Assembly (NCBI GenBank): GCA_964501655.1
Contig: CAZCTN010000012.1
Location: 13,118 to 77,117, forward strand
Origin: JAAYJK01 sp964501655
GTDB taxonomy: Bacteria; Bacillota; Syntrophomonadia; Syntrophomonadales; Syntrophomonadaceae
DNA length: 64,000 nucleotides
Direction: 5' to 3'
Shown: positions 1 to 8,365 of the stretch, piece after piece
Layout of the letters: each line of letters starts with the position of its first letter
How positions within the stretch are numbered: the stretch's first letter is position 1
Program-made: the position numbers and the translations under genes
The notes under the pieces: generated by a model
Told to the model about the DNA's origin: nothing
Databases searched by the model: none
Seen by the model: only the letters and a program-made list of their open reading frames with translations

Positions 1-524
1 TTGATCAGTCTGGGGTTAAAATATGATCATTTCGGGATAGCCATGGGGCAATTGAGTCGGGGAGAGCGGATGAAGATCTCCCTGGGGGATTGGCTATAAT
101 GTGCGAATATGATTTTCTCATCCTGGATGAACCTACCAACCACCTTGACCTATTTAGCTGTGAAGCTCTGGAGCAAAGTCTTGTCGACTTTCCCGGCAGT
201 ATACTGCTCATTTCGCATGATCGTTATCTTCTGGATAAAGTATGCGGTATAACCCTGGTTTTCGATAAACAAGTCATTAAGCGCTTTGAGGGTAATGTAT
301 CAGAATATCTGGGCAGGAAATCAGTCCCTGAACAGCAGGAAGATTTAAAAACACCAGATCCGGAGGAGGAAGAATTACTGCTTGAAACCAGAATAACACA
401 AGTCTTGAGTGAACTCAGCAAACATAAACCGGGTGATCCTGCTTATGAGGATCTGGATAAGAAATATCGGGAATTAATACAGCGCAAAAAGCAGAGCAGG
501 CAGGGCACATCAACTACTGATTAG
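1..524 (+). pseudogene. ABC-F family ATP-binding protein, 3' part, with an apparent frameshift
   Basis: This is the C-terminal part of an ABC-F protein; the 5' end lies outside the window. ABC-F proteins are soluble twin-ATPase factors that act on the ribosome, some giving antibiotic resistance. The first frame (1-87) carries the signature motif LSRGERMKISLG. The Walker B stretch (FLILDEPTNHLD) and the switch histidine (LLISHDRY) follow in another frame from about base 90. One base seems to be missing in the G-run at 84-88, because the first frame stops at 97-99 while homology continues without loss in the second. The tail after the ATPase domain is short, charged and coiled-coil-like. The cause may be a true mutation or a homopolymer sequencing error. 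The family call is safe; the role (resistance or housekeeping) is not known. Confidence 0.85.
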
Positions 525-603
525 TTCCCCGGGAAGAATCTGTTTATAGGCTTGCCGGTTTAGGAGATTTTAATGGGACTAAATGCCTATATAAAATTAA
601 ATA

Positions 604-633
604 TTGATAATATATAGGAAAATAGTATATAAT
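604..633 (+). promoter_or_regulatory. Sigma-A type promoter for the 718 gene
   Basis: A TTGATA -35 box (604-609) and a perfect TATAAT -10 box (628-633) are separated by 18 bases in the AT-rich gap before the next gene. This leaves a leader of about 75 bases. Confidence 0.55.
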
Positions 634-717
634 GATGTAAAATAAAGGATATATTTACTGCGACCAGGCTACTGCTGCTATGAATACAAAATATGGGCTT
701 AGGAGGTCATGAACGAA

Positions 718-2130
718 ATGAAACAATCGACTGCGGAATACATACTGGAAGAAAATATACCTTTTGAATTGCAGAACAGCGCTATGAGAATAATGGACTA
801 TGCTGATCTTCCCCAGAGCCGAAGGCTGATGTTTATGTCCAGTCTGGAAGCATTTAGAAAACTGCCCGATAAAAGCAAAGTGGATGCTGGAATTCAACGT
901 ATTAAAGAAGTAATGATCGAGGTCTATCTGGAGACCTATCAGGCCGTACTTAAGAAAGCTGCAGCAGATAGTAAACCTAACCATCTGATCTACATGTTTC
1001 TCAACTATGGCTACATGGATGAGCAACTGCTTACCGGACAGCAAACCCACTCCTTATATGAATTAGCTGCCAGTGAACAGAACAGCCAGTCAAAATATCC
1101 GGTATATAATATGGAAGCCTGGATGAACCATATATTGAGCGGAGAAAGATTGCCTTCAATTAATGAGCATGGCCTGGACTACTATGATTTAATAAGGGAT
1201 AAAATTAAGGTCGGGCAGGCCAGGGAAGAGGAGCGGGTTAGTCTGGAGCAGGATCTCAACAAGAGATTAGTGCATGAATGTAATGGCCTGCTAAGATTGT
1301 CACAGAGATTATGCTTTGGCAGGATGGGGGGATATATGCCCATTCTGCATAGTGATATGATAAACGGAGATATCAGCAGATCGCTGGTCACTGCGGGAAG
1401 AATTGCCGATAGCCTGAATAGTATCCTGGCGGTGGATTATTCTGCTTTCCATAGGGAAATTGTATACAATAAGCCGGAAATGGGAATAAGCAAAGAAATA
1501 ATTATGTTGCCGGTAATGCCCGAAATCATTTTAGTACCAACCTTTGGGTCTCGGGCCGTAATGTGGCAGGAACTGGGCGGAAAACGCAAAGATACACCGG
1601 GGCGATTCTTAGTGCCGATACTGTCTGCTGAAAATCTGGACAAAATGATCATAGACTTGGTAGCCAAGTTTAGATGGGAATTGTCACGGAAAATGACTGG
1701 CTTTTACCGTAAGGACTCTAATGAAAGCAGTCTAGCCCATGATTTTACTTACTACATCCAATTCCATAAAAACAATCAGGAGCTCTCCCGGGAAGCCAAG
1801 GATAAGATTAAGGAGCTGGTAAAACGCAATCGTTCCAACATAGAAGCAATTTTCGCCGCAGACTATTTCGCCTGGATAAATTATGAATCAAAAGGATTAA
1901 CCCGCTTGAATCAAGTAGCATGGAGGATTCTGTTTAAGCATTGCCCGTTCTCCAGTGAAATTCGGGAAAAAATGATTAAACATCCCCGCTACGGAAAAGA
2001 TGTTTCAAACAACCAGTATTTCCGGGAAAAACAGCTGAAATTCCTAAATGCTCGTTATGATAAAGCACTTAAACCGGGGCTGGAACTGGATGAGGAACTT
2101 AAATTAAATATTGAATATTATCAATCATAA
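718..2130 (+). CDS. Uncharacterised 470-residue protein
   Basis: I do not recognise a family. The product is soluble, has no signal peptide or membrane segment, and is rich in charged helices, with a hydrophobic, possibly beta-rich core around residues 240-310 (IIMLPVMPEIILVPTF). No catalytic motif stands out. AGGAGG lies at 701-706. An ATG at 709 would be only 2 bases from it, so the second ATG at 718 (11-base spacing) is preferred; the difference is three residues. It stands alone between the ABC-F gene and a convergent membrane protein, with its own promoter and a terminator hairpin downstream. It is a convincing gene from its length and ribosome site, with unknown function. Confidence 0.8.
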   Translation: MKQSTAEYILEENIPFELQNSAMRIMDYADLPQSRRLMFMSSLEAFRKLPDKSKVDAGIQRIKEVMIEVYLETYQAVLKKAAADSKPNHLIYMFLNYGYMDEQLLTGQQTHSLYELAASEQNSQSKYPVYNMEAWMNHILSGERLPSINEHGLDYYDLIRDKIKVGQAREEERVSLEQDLNKRLVHECNGLLRLSQRLCFGRMGGYMPILHSDMINGDISRSLVTAGRIADSLNSILAVDYSAFHREIVYNKPEMGISKEIIMLPVMPEIILVPTFGSRAVMWQELGGKRKDTPGRFLVPILSAENLDKMIIDLVAKFRWELSRKMTGFYRKDSNESSLAHDFTYYIQFHKNNQELSREAKDKIKELVKRNRSNIEAIFAADYFAWINYESKGLTRLNQVAWRILFKHCPFSSEIREKMIKHPRYGKDVSNNQYFREKQLKFLNARYDKALKPGLELDEELKLNIEYYQS

Positions 2131-2258
2131 GAATTGGTAATTTATCTGCCGCACAGCTACGGGCTTACGGCGGACTATGGTATGAAAGCCTATATATGGT
2201 GGTGCCGGTAAAACTGATAATGCCGACCTGTGGTTATAACCAAGCGGTTAATAACACT

Positions 2259-2285
2259 GGAGGCGGGTCCTAATCCCCCGCCTCC
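2259..2285. terminator. Hairpin between convergent genes
   Basis: GGAGGCGGG (2259-2267) pairs perfectly with CCCGCCTCC (2277-2285) across a 9-base loop, between the converging 718 and 2295 genes. Neither side has a long T-run, so it may work as a weak bidirectional terminator. Confidence 0.6.
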
Positions 2286-2294
2286 GACAAACAG

Positions 2295-2657
2295 CTAATT
2301 AATACGGGCTCCAAAAGGTATAAGCCCCAGCTGGGCAAACTTAAAATGCTGAACCCCAAAAGGTATGCCGATAATGGTGATACAAAGAAGCAAGCCTATA
2401 AGCAGATGAGTTATAGCTAGTTCCCATCCAAACAGCAATAGCCAGATAAGGTTCAAAATCAAACCTCCGGCTCCAAAATTACCCAGTTCTATTTCTTTAC
2501 CGAAAGGCCACAGTACAAAACCAGCAATTTTAAAACATTGAACTCCAAATGGTATACCGACAATAGTGATACATAATATGGCACCAGCCAAGCACCAAAT
2601 AACAAACCCAATAAGACCGCCAAAAAGCAGCCAGATAAAATTGCCGAGCAGATTCAT
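2295..2657 (-). CDS. YccF-type small inner membrane protein (DUF307)
   Basis: This 120-residue protein is almost entirely hydrophobic and contains two copies of the family hallmark, GIPFGVQ followed by F/H-K. Each copy follows a membrane segment (ITIVGIPFGVQ and ITIIGIPFGVQ), which implies an internal duplication. YccF-family proteins are integral membrane proteins of unknown role. The start at 2657 is chosen because GGGGAGGAG lies just upstream; a longer reading to 2711 would place that site inside the gene and add a polar segment not expected in the family. It converges with the 718 gene. The family call is firm; the function is unknown. Confidence 0.85.
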   Translation of the reverse strand: MNLLGNFIWLLFGGLIGFVIWCLAGAILCITIVGIPFGVQCFKIAGFVLWPFGKEIELGNFGAGGLILNLIWLLLFGWELAITHLLIGLLLCITIIGIPFGVQHFKFAQLGLIPFGARIN

Positions 2658-2918
2658 TCCCTCTCTCCTCCCCTTCTGTACTACTGACAGGCCAACCCTA
2701 ATGACAGCCAAATTTTTTTATATTATACCTTACCCGCTTGAGATCAGGTATTGCCTTTACTGATAACAAGTGCAATAAGGCTCGGCCATGACTTCACAAA
2801 AAAATGGAGTGCCCCGGCAAGAGGCACTCAGAGAGTATATGATGAGGGTGGGAGTTATTTTGTTGGTTTATCCAGGTGGTTAGCTTGAGTATTCATTACA
2901 AGTGTAGTTTTATTTCTA

Positions 2919-3464
2919 CTAAACCCGTTCTCTAATAGCGATCAAATCCCAAAATGCTTTTACCAATTCATCCACGGCTATTAATTTGCTCATATTACTA
3001 TACATTTCGATGATGTCGGAGTTAACCAGGCTTTCCAGTTCATCTGGATTAATGCTTCCATTAGCGGCTGACACCAGCGAACTCTCCAGCTTTTTGGTGA
3101 ACGTGTTCAAAATTCGATAAAAGAAGGGCTGCATTTCCTCGGACTGCTGGTAAGATAGGAGAGGGTCAATAACTGTTCCTCCGCTGTTATAAAAATGTAC
3201 CAGCAGTTCATTTAAACGAGTATTATTGATTTCTTCTATCCGCTTTTTTATTTCCAATTGATCAAGGGCTATTTGCCTATAATGGTTTTTCAGGTCTCCC
3301 CGACTCACTTCAGATAACCACAGATAAATATCACCTATATAATACTGAAGATCTGTGCCAATAGAATAAACATCATTCATATAGCGAGGACAAGAAATCG
3401 GCTTTACCATTTTGCAGACTGCTTGGTTACTGTAATCCGCTGTTTTTTCCAATACTTTCGACAT
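2919..3464 (-). CDS. Uncharacterised 181-residue helical protein
   Basis: I recognise no family. The protein is soluble and predicted mostly alpha-helical, with long amphipathic stretches (for example LDQLEIKKRIEEINNTRLN) and an acidic C-terminal half. There is no signal sequence. The start is set at 3464: AAGGAG lies 9 bases upstream, while the alternative ATG at 3471-3473 overlaps that site. It lies downstream of the hydrogenase-like regulator on the same strand, but a terminator (3582-3616) separates them, so it is probably transcribed on its own. A role linked to that regulator is possible but has no support in the sequence. Confidence 0.75.
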   Translation of the reverse strand: MSKVLEKTADYSNQAVCKMVKPISCPRYMNDVYSIGTDLQYYIGDIYLWLSEVSRGDLKNHYRQIALDQLEIKKRIEEINNTRLNELLVHFYNSGGTVIDPLLSYQQSEEMQPFFYRILNTFTKKLESSLVSAANGSINPDELESLVNSDIIEMYSNMSKLIAVDELVKAFWDLIAIRERV

Positions 3465-3581
3465 AGGTTTCATCTCCTTTCAGTATGATTGAATTATGTG
3501 CTGGTTGTTGCTTTCGCCCTTTGTTTGTCTTAACTTATTGCAAGTAATATGCCAACTGCGATAAGGGGCAAATATGGTTAT

Positions 3582-3616
3582 AAAAAAAATATAAACGCCC
3601 CAATTTAACGGGCGCT
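3582..3616 (-). terminator. Intrinsic terminator after the hydrogenase-like regulator
   Basis: On the minus strand a GC stem (CGCCC at 3596-3600 against GGGCG at 3610-3614) is followed by a T-tract (A-run 3582-3589 on the plus strand). It lies about 115 bases past the stop of the regulator gene. Confidence 0.7.
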
Positions 3617-3728
3617 TATTTTACCATTTTAAAATCAGCTCAATAGCGGAATGTCACAAATATGTGCCAAAACCGTAACGCATTTAGCTTGATATATCAT
3701 AGAGTTACAGTTTTGCAACAGCAGCTTT

Positions 3729-6416
3729 TTAGTTGCGGATGTTGAGCATCTTCATTTTTCTATACAAGGTGTTGCGGGAAATATTCAGTTCAATGGAGGC
3801 CCGGGTTACATTGCCGCCATGCAAGTTCAGCACTCTTATAATACGCTCCTTCTCTTGTTCCAGGGCGTATATTTTACGCGTATTACGGTTGAACAGCACG
3901 GGAGCAGGGTTGGTATCTTCAGGGGGGCTTTCGGTTATAATGCCTGTATAGCCCACAGCAGCACTGGCAATTTCCCTGGGAAGATGATCTATTGTAACCT
4001 GCTCTTTATCTGCTACTAAAAGTACTCTTTCCACCACGTTTTGAAGTTCACGGATATTGCCTGGCCAATTGTAGTTTTCCAGGCATTTTACTACTGCCGG
4101 ATCGATCCTGGTAATATGACGGTTAAATCTGGAAGCCATATTTTTTAAAAAGTGCCGGAAAAGGAGTTCAATATCTTTACGCCTCTCCCGCAGCGGAGAG
4201 ATATAGATATTAATGACATTAAGCCGGTAATAAAGATCAGCTCTGAATCTTCCCTGCTCCACCAGAGACAGCAGGTCTTGATTGGTGGCTGCTATTATTC
4301 TCACGTCCACCTTTATTAAGGTATTGCTTCCTATCCTTAATATTGCTTTTTCCTGAATAGCTCTCAGCAAGGTAGCCTGCTGATCCAGAGGCATATCTCC
4401 GATCTCATCCAGTAAGAGGGTTCCTCCGTTGGCAAATTCAAATTTGCCTGGTCTTCCCCCCCGTCTGGCTCCGGTGAAAGCTCCTTCCGCATAACCAAAT
4501 AATTCACTGCTGATAAGTTCCCTGGGCAGAGCGGCACAATTGAGAGCTACAAAAGGACCATTCTTGCGCAAACTGTAATTATGAATAGCCTGGGCAAAAA
4601 CTTCTTTACCAGTTCCGCTTTCTGCCTGAAGAAGAACATTGGAATCGTTGGCCCCCGCCATCATACCCAGTTTAATCGATTCTTTCAGCTGGTTGTCTTC
4701 TCCAATTATAGAGTCGAAGGTAAAGGTAGCCTGAGCACCGGTCAAAGTGTTTACCAACTGATGCACCTGCTCTATCGGTCTTAGAATGATAGTAACACCG
4801 GCAACCTGGCCAAATTCATCGAATATCGGTTTGCCTGAGGCAGTAGCATGAATCTGCCGGTGTTTAGCATCCAGCAGAATTTCCTTATCGTAAAAGGGCT
4901 GCCCGGTTTGCAAAAGTTTAAGGGTATAAGGTGCTTTTCCGCTAAAAAGATCAACTACGTGGATACCTATAAATGCCTCATCTGTATAACCCGTAATATT
5001 TCGGGCGGCAGGGTTGCACTGCGACACCCTCCCCTGTTCATCAAGGACTATCACTCCATCGGACATGGTATCGAACACATTGCTCAATTCATTATGCATG
5101 TTTCTTAAGGCCTGTTGTTCTATCCGCAGTTCCTTTTCCTGATAAAGGTGACAATTTTGTGCCTTGTTCAAACCGTTAAATACTGCTAATGCCATTTGAT
5201 AACAGGAATTATAACCACAGGCAGCACAATTCCTGAAGTCCTTTTCCTCCAACTTGTGCATTTCAATATATATCTTCTGTAATTCACTTTCGGTTGGAAT
5301 TTTCAGCTGATTTTGCTGGGATATATCCCGATAGCATTCATATTGGAAATCCAATTGGTCAGTGATATCTGTCAGAAATTCAGTCAGTTGCTGCCGGTTC
5401 TTTTCATCGCTGGTTTCTGTTTCCGCCCGCTTACTTACTGAGTATTCCACCTTAGCCAGTGATTTGTTAATACAACCAGGTCCAATGTTACATCCGTTTT
5501 CACAGCTAAGAATATCTACAATCAACGGCAGGTGCGGACTTCCATTCTTAATGGATTTCTCCAGTTCAAGCAGATAATCGCCATATACAGCTGAACCTCC
5601 TGTTTTGGCAATGCTGCTGGCAGGTGTTTCGGGATAGTGGTACAGGTAGGATTCTTTCAAACCGCCGGGAGCAGAGAATTTTGTGGCTATTCCAGCCGGA
5701 ACCATATTATCAAAATTACCGTTCACCAGAGAATCCAAATGAATATTATTATCCTCTAAGATTTTGGAGATGGACTGGTAGATCACATTATATTTGATTA
5801 ATCCACTGTCCTGAAACTCCCTTCGTTTAGCCAGACAGGGAGAAATAAAAACCAGTTCAGCATCAGGATGCAGTGATTTAACATAAACGGCCAGGTTATG
5901 AACCGGGCTGCCTACCGGGGCCAAGTATTCGATTAAATGAGGATGATGGAGTTCGATATATTTTACCACTGCCGGGCAGGGTTGGGCTATTAACGGTGTT
6001 TTTGCCTGATTATTTTGGATCACATCATGATAGCAGGCTATAGTAATTTCAGCCCCTAGAGATACATCATATACTTCCTTAACTCCCAGTTGTTTCAAAG
6101 CGGTAATTAATTTGGGCAGGTTGAAATTGCCCTGAGCGGAAGGGGCTAAGAGGGCTATTATATTATGCCCGGACAAATCGGCTGCGAATTGAGGAGCATC
6201 ATCGATGGCAAAGCGAGCACTCTTTTCCATAACCCCGCCATGACTTCGAATACAAGCTTCAATACATCGGCCGCAGCCGATACACAGGTCGTTATTGAAC
6301 TTAACCACCTCACCGCTGCCGTCACTGCATATCTTTACCGGACAGACGGCTATGCATTGATGGCAGTTGGTGCAGTTTTCCTCTCTGATTCCAATTACTT
6401 CAATTAACTCATTCAT
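3729..6416 (-). CDS. Sigma-54 transcriptional activator with [FeFe]-hydrogenase-like sensor domain
   Basis: This 895-residue fusion runs as follows. Two ferredoxin-type [4Fe-4S] motifs (Cys 15/18/21/25 and 45/48/51/55) are followed by a hydrogenase large-subunit-like domain (about 80-320), an extra four-cysteine Fe-S motif (Cys 397/400/405/422), a PAS domain (about 445-545), and a sigma-54 AAA+ domain with ESGTGKE, GAFTGA (contact with sigma-54) and LLLDEIGDM. A Fis-type HTH ends the protein. The H-cluster region keeps the expected ligands (Cys147; Cys194 with Lys197; Cys305 and Cys309) but has QPCP where catalytic enzymes have SCCP, so the proton-relay cysteine is absent. It probably senses redox state or H2 and activates sigma-54 promoters. 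GAGG lies upstream of the chosen ATG. The targets are unknown; the flanking upstream DNA is cut by a gap. Confidence 0.93.
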   Translation of the reverse strand: MNELIEVIGIREENCTNCHQCIAVCPVKICSDGSGEVVKFNNDLCIGCGRCIEACIRSHGGVMEKSARFAIDDAPQFAADLSGHNIIALLAPSAQGNFNLPKLITALKQLGVKEVYDVSLGAEITIACYHDVIQNNQAKTPLIAQPCPAVVKYIELHHPHLIEYLAPVGSPVHNLAVYVKSLHPDAELVFISPCLAKRREFQDSGLIKYNVIYQSISKILEDNNIHLDSLVNGNFDNMVPAGIATKFSAPGGLKESYLYHYPETPASSIAKTGGSAVYGDYLLELEKSIKNGSPHLPLIVDILSCENGCNIGPGCINKSLAKVEYSVSKRAETETSDEKNRQQLTEFLTDITDQLDFQYECYRDISQQNQLKIPTESELQKIYIEMHKLEEKDFRNCAACGYNSCYQMALAVFNGLNKAQNCHLYQEKELRIEQQALRNMHNELSNVFDTMSDGVIVLDEQGRVSQCNPAARNITGYTDEAFIGIHVVDLFSGKAPYTLKLLQTGQPFYDKEILLDAKHRQIHATASGKPIFDEFGQVAGVTIILRPIEQVHQLVNTLTGAQATFTFDSIIGEDNQLKESIKLGMMAGANDSNVLLQAESGTGKEVFAQAIHNYSLRKNGPFVALNCAALPRELISSELFGYAEGAFTGARRGGRPGKFEFANGGTLLLDEIGDMPLDQQATLLRAIQEKAILRIGSNTLIKVDVRIIAATNQDLLSLVEQGRFRADLYYRLNVINIYISPLRERRKDIELLFRHFLKNMASRFNRHITRIDPAVVKCLENYNWPGNIRELQNVVERVLLVADKEQVTIDHLPREIASAAVGYTGIITESPPEDTNPAPVLFNRNTRKIYALEQEKERIIRVLNLHGGNVTRASIELNISRNTLYRKMKMLNIRN

Positions 6417-6506
6417 AATATTCCTCAAGTCAAGTTAAGCTATCCTTCGGTTCTATAATCAGAAATCTTATATTCGACAATATCTACTAAAATAATAACA
6501 CAGTCC

Positions 6507-6606
6507 NNNNNNNNNNNNNNNNNNNNNNNNNNNNNNNNNNNNNNNNNNNNNNNNNNNNNNNNNNNNNNNNNNNNNNNNNNNNNNNNNNNNNNNNNNNNNN
6601 NNNNNN
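6507..6606. other. Scaffold gap (100 N)
   Basis: Exactly 100 unknown bases, a conventional placeholder, so the true distance is unknown. It lies about 90 bases upstream of the hydrogenase-like regulator and removes part of its regulatory region as well as the body of the gene ending at 6694. Confidence 0.97.
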
Positions 6607-6607
6607 C

Positions 6608-6694
6608 AGCACCAACCAGCGCCCGGATAAGGCAGATATTCTGGATGAATATAAAGATTTTCGACAGGTTGTATATAAAAGGAGGTTGGTCTAA
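6608..6694 (+). CDS. 3' end of an unidentified gene cut by the gap
   Basis: One frame is open from the gap edge to TAA at 6692-6694 and gives 28 charged residues (ending VVYKRRLV). The composition looks coding but is too short to name. An AGGAGG (6680-6685) inside its end precedes an ATG at 6699 that opens only a 20-codon frame, which I do not call. Confidence 0.35.
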   Translation, partial: STNQRPDKADILDEYKDFRQVVYKRRLV

Positions 6695-6752
6695 AGATAT
6701 GATCTGCGTGATTTACTCTATCTTCTTGGCATCGTCTTCAGGTGCCGAAAGT

Positions 6753-6971
6753 TCACTGTAACAACTTTCCGATAGAAAAGCAAAGCAGTAACACAGTGAG
6801 TGTAGCCAGATATATCACTTTGACCAACACCTGATAGCGGCCAGATGTTTTGATATTTGATTGGCATTCTATATTGCTTATCATGGCATTTACCGAACTT
6901 CTATAAAAAGCAAACATTAGCAGTATAATGATTATGATTCCCGCCTGGATAACAACCTGGATTGATGACAT
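6753..6971 (-). CDS. Small membrane protein, 72 residues
   Basis: The protein has two hydrophobic segments: residues 7-23 (IQAGIIIIILLMFAFYR) and roughly 50-68 (VIYLATLTVLLLCFSIGK). A polar linker joins them, so it is probably a two-pass membrane protein. GGAGGT lies 10 bases before the ATG, which supports translation. No family is recognised. It is divergent from the diaminopimelate dehydrogenase gene, and its stop lies close to the fragment ending at 6694. The strong ribosome site is the main reason for calling it. Confidence 0.6.
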   Translation of the reverse strand: MSSIQVVIQAGIIIIILLMFAFYRSSVNAMISNIECQSNIKTSGRYQVLVKVIYLATLTVLLLCFSIGKLLQ

Positions 6972-7101
6972 GTGTCAGAGCACCTCCGGAAAGCCTTTTT
7001 CTGTAATAATACCCTTAACCCCGTAAATCTATGCAGGGCTCATAAAAAAGCGGGATTGATGAATGGAGTGTGCAAACATAAAGTCGGAAGTTTCGGATAG
7101 G

Positions 7102-7117
7102 TGGCCGGCAATTTGCT
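7102..7117 (+). promoter_or_regulatory. Candidate sigma-54 (-24/-12) promoter
   Basis: TGGCCGGCAATTTGCT keeps the invariant GG and GC exactly 10 bases apart, with a full TTGCT at the -12 element; the -24 box is TGGCCG instead of TGGCAC. It points at the diaminopimelate dehydrogenase gene about 95 bases downstream. Chance occurrence is possible. Confidence 0.35.
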
Positions 7118-7147
7118 TTCTGGTATTAAGTATACAATCCTAACCCC

Positions 7148-7176
7148 TTGATATGTAGCCAATCCTTATTTATCCT
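7148..7176 (+). promoter_or_regulatory. Candidate sigma-A promoter for ddh
   Basis: TTGATA (7148-7153), a 17-base spacer and TATCCT (7171-7176) lie 36 bases upstream of the ddh start codon. Confidence 0.45.
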
Positions 7177-7212
7177 ATAGTAAGTGCTAAGATTTAAGAC
7201 AGAGGTGAATTT

Positions 7213-8121
7213 ATGCAAAACAAGATTAAGGTTGCGATTTTGGGTTATGGAAATATTGGCAGATATGCAGTAGAGGCGGTGGAAGCATCACCGGATATGC
7301 AGTTGACGGGAGTTGTTCGTCTGGTTACGAAAATTGATCCATCAAGATCGGGAGAAGTTGGAAGATACAATGTGCTGGGATCAATCGATGAACTGCCGGA
7401 AGTGGACGTGGCCCTGCTGTGCACACCTACACGAGCAGTACCGGAAATGGCTGTGAAGCTGCTGGCTCGTGGCATCAATACCGTGGATAGTTATGATATT
7501 CATAATCAACTGGCTGATCTGCGCATAAGACTCAACCAGGTTGCCAGTGAAAACGGATCTGTAGCGGTTGTATCGGCCGGATGGGACCCGGGTACCGACT
7601 CTATGATCCGGTGCATGTTTGAATTTATGTTGCCCCGTGGCATTACTTACACTAATTTTGGGCCTGGCATGAGCATGGGTCATTCGGTGGCTGCCAAAGG
7701 GATTCGGGGGGTAGAAAATGCTCTTTCTATGACTATCCCCCTGGGGACCAGTGTTCATCGGCGCATGGTTTATGTTCAGCTGGAACCCGGCGCAGATTTT
7801 GATCAAGTAGAAGCTGCCATAAAACAGGACCCGTATTTCTCTAAAGACGAAACCATTGTTGCTCAGGTACCTGATGTAGGTGTGCTGATGGATATGGGAC
7901 ATGCAGTACATATGGAGCGTAAAGGTGTATCTGGGTTAACCCACAACCAATTGGTGGGTTTTAACATGAAGATAAACAACCCGGCCTTGACGGCCCAGAT
8001 AATGGTTGCTTCGGCCCGGGCCAGCATGAAGCAGAAACCGGGTGCCTACACTATGATTCAAATTCCAATAATTGATTACATGTATGGTGATAAGGATGAC
8101 ATTATCCGCGGTCTGGTATAG
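7213..8121 (+). CDS. ddh: meso-Diaminopimelate D-dehydrogenase
   Basis: This cytoplasmic NADPH enzyme makes meso-diaminopimelate in one step by reductive amination of tetrahydrodipicolinate with ammonia, feeding both lysine and peptidoglycan synthesis. The 302-residue length and the N-terminal Rossmann motif (AILGYGNIGRYAVEAV, residues 9-24) fit the family, as do the conserved central segments SAGWDPGTDSM and NFGPGMSMGHSVAAKG, which line the substrate pocket. AGAGGTG precedes the ATG by 5 bases. It is a single-gene unit with its own promoter candidates and a strong terminator. Ammonia use links it loosely to glnA at the other end of the window. The identification is firm. Confidence 0.95.
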   Translation: MQNKIKVAILGYGNIGRYAVEAVEASPDMQLTGVVRLVTKIDPSRSGEVGRYNVLGSIDELPEVDVALLCTPTRAVPEMAVKLLARGINTVDSYDIHNQLADLRIRLNQVASENGSVAVVSAGWDPGTDSMIRCMFEFMLPRGITYTNFGPGMSMGHSVAAKGIRGVENALSMTIPLGTSVHRRMVYVQLEPGADFDQVEAAIKQDPYFSKDETIVAQVPDVGVLMDMGHAVHMERKGVSGLTHNQLVGFNMKINNPALTAQIMVASARASMKQKPGAYTMIQIPIIDYMYGDKDDIIRGLV

Positions 8122-8135
8122 AAGATGAACGATTT

Positions 8136-8165
8136 AGGCCTGTCTGCTTGGGCAGGCCTGTTTGT
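8136..8165 (+). terminator. Intrinsic terminator of ddh
   Basis: AGGCCTG (8136-8142) pairs with CAGGCCT (8153-8159), extended by inner pairs, and a short T-rich tail (GTTTGTATTT) follows. Confidence 0.8.
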
Positions 8166-8176
8166 ATTTCAGGCAG

Positions 8177-8212
8177 TTTTTAAAAGCGCCCCATTTGTTA
8201 TTAGGCGGGGTG
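8177..8212 (-). terminator. Possible terminator for the 8366 gene
   Basis: On the minus strand CACCCC (8207-8212) can pair with GGGGCG (8186-8191), followed by TTTTAAAAA. It is about 150 bases beyond the stop codon, so its assignment is uncertain. Confidence 0.45.
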
Positions 8213-8365
8213 TATCTTACCACCCTACTCCAATGCGGCCTCAGACCGGCTGAGAGCGAAACCGACTGACTCGCTTCCGGCTAATACACCGACGAAATAT
8301 ATAGCTCCCAGACCTGTCTGACTAATATCCAATTCCTGAAGATGTGGAACAGGGATTAAGCAATT

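Noticed and set aside
3653..3670. Minus-strand TGGCAC followed by TTGT, like a sigma-54 promoter
   Set aside because: The spacing of the GG and GC elements is off by one and the -12 is TTGT, not TTGC. A terminator also lies between it and the nearest gene.
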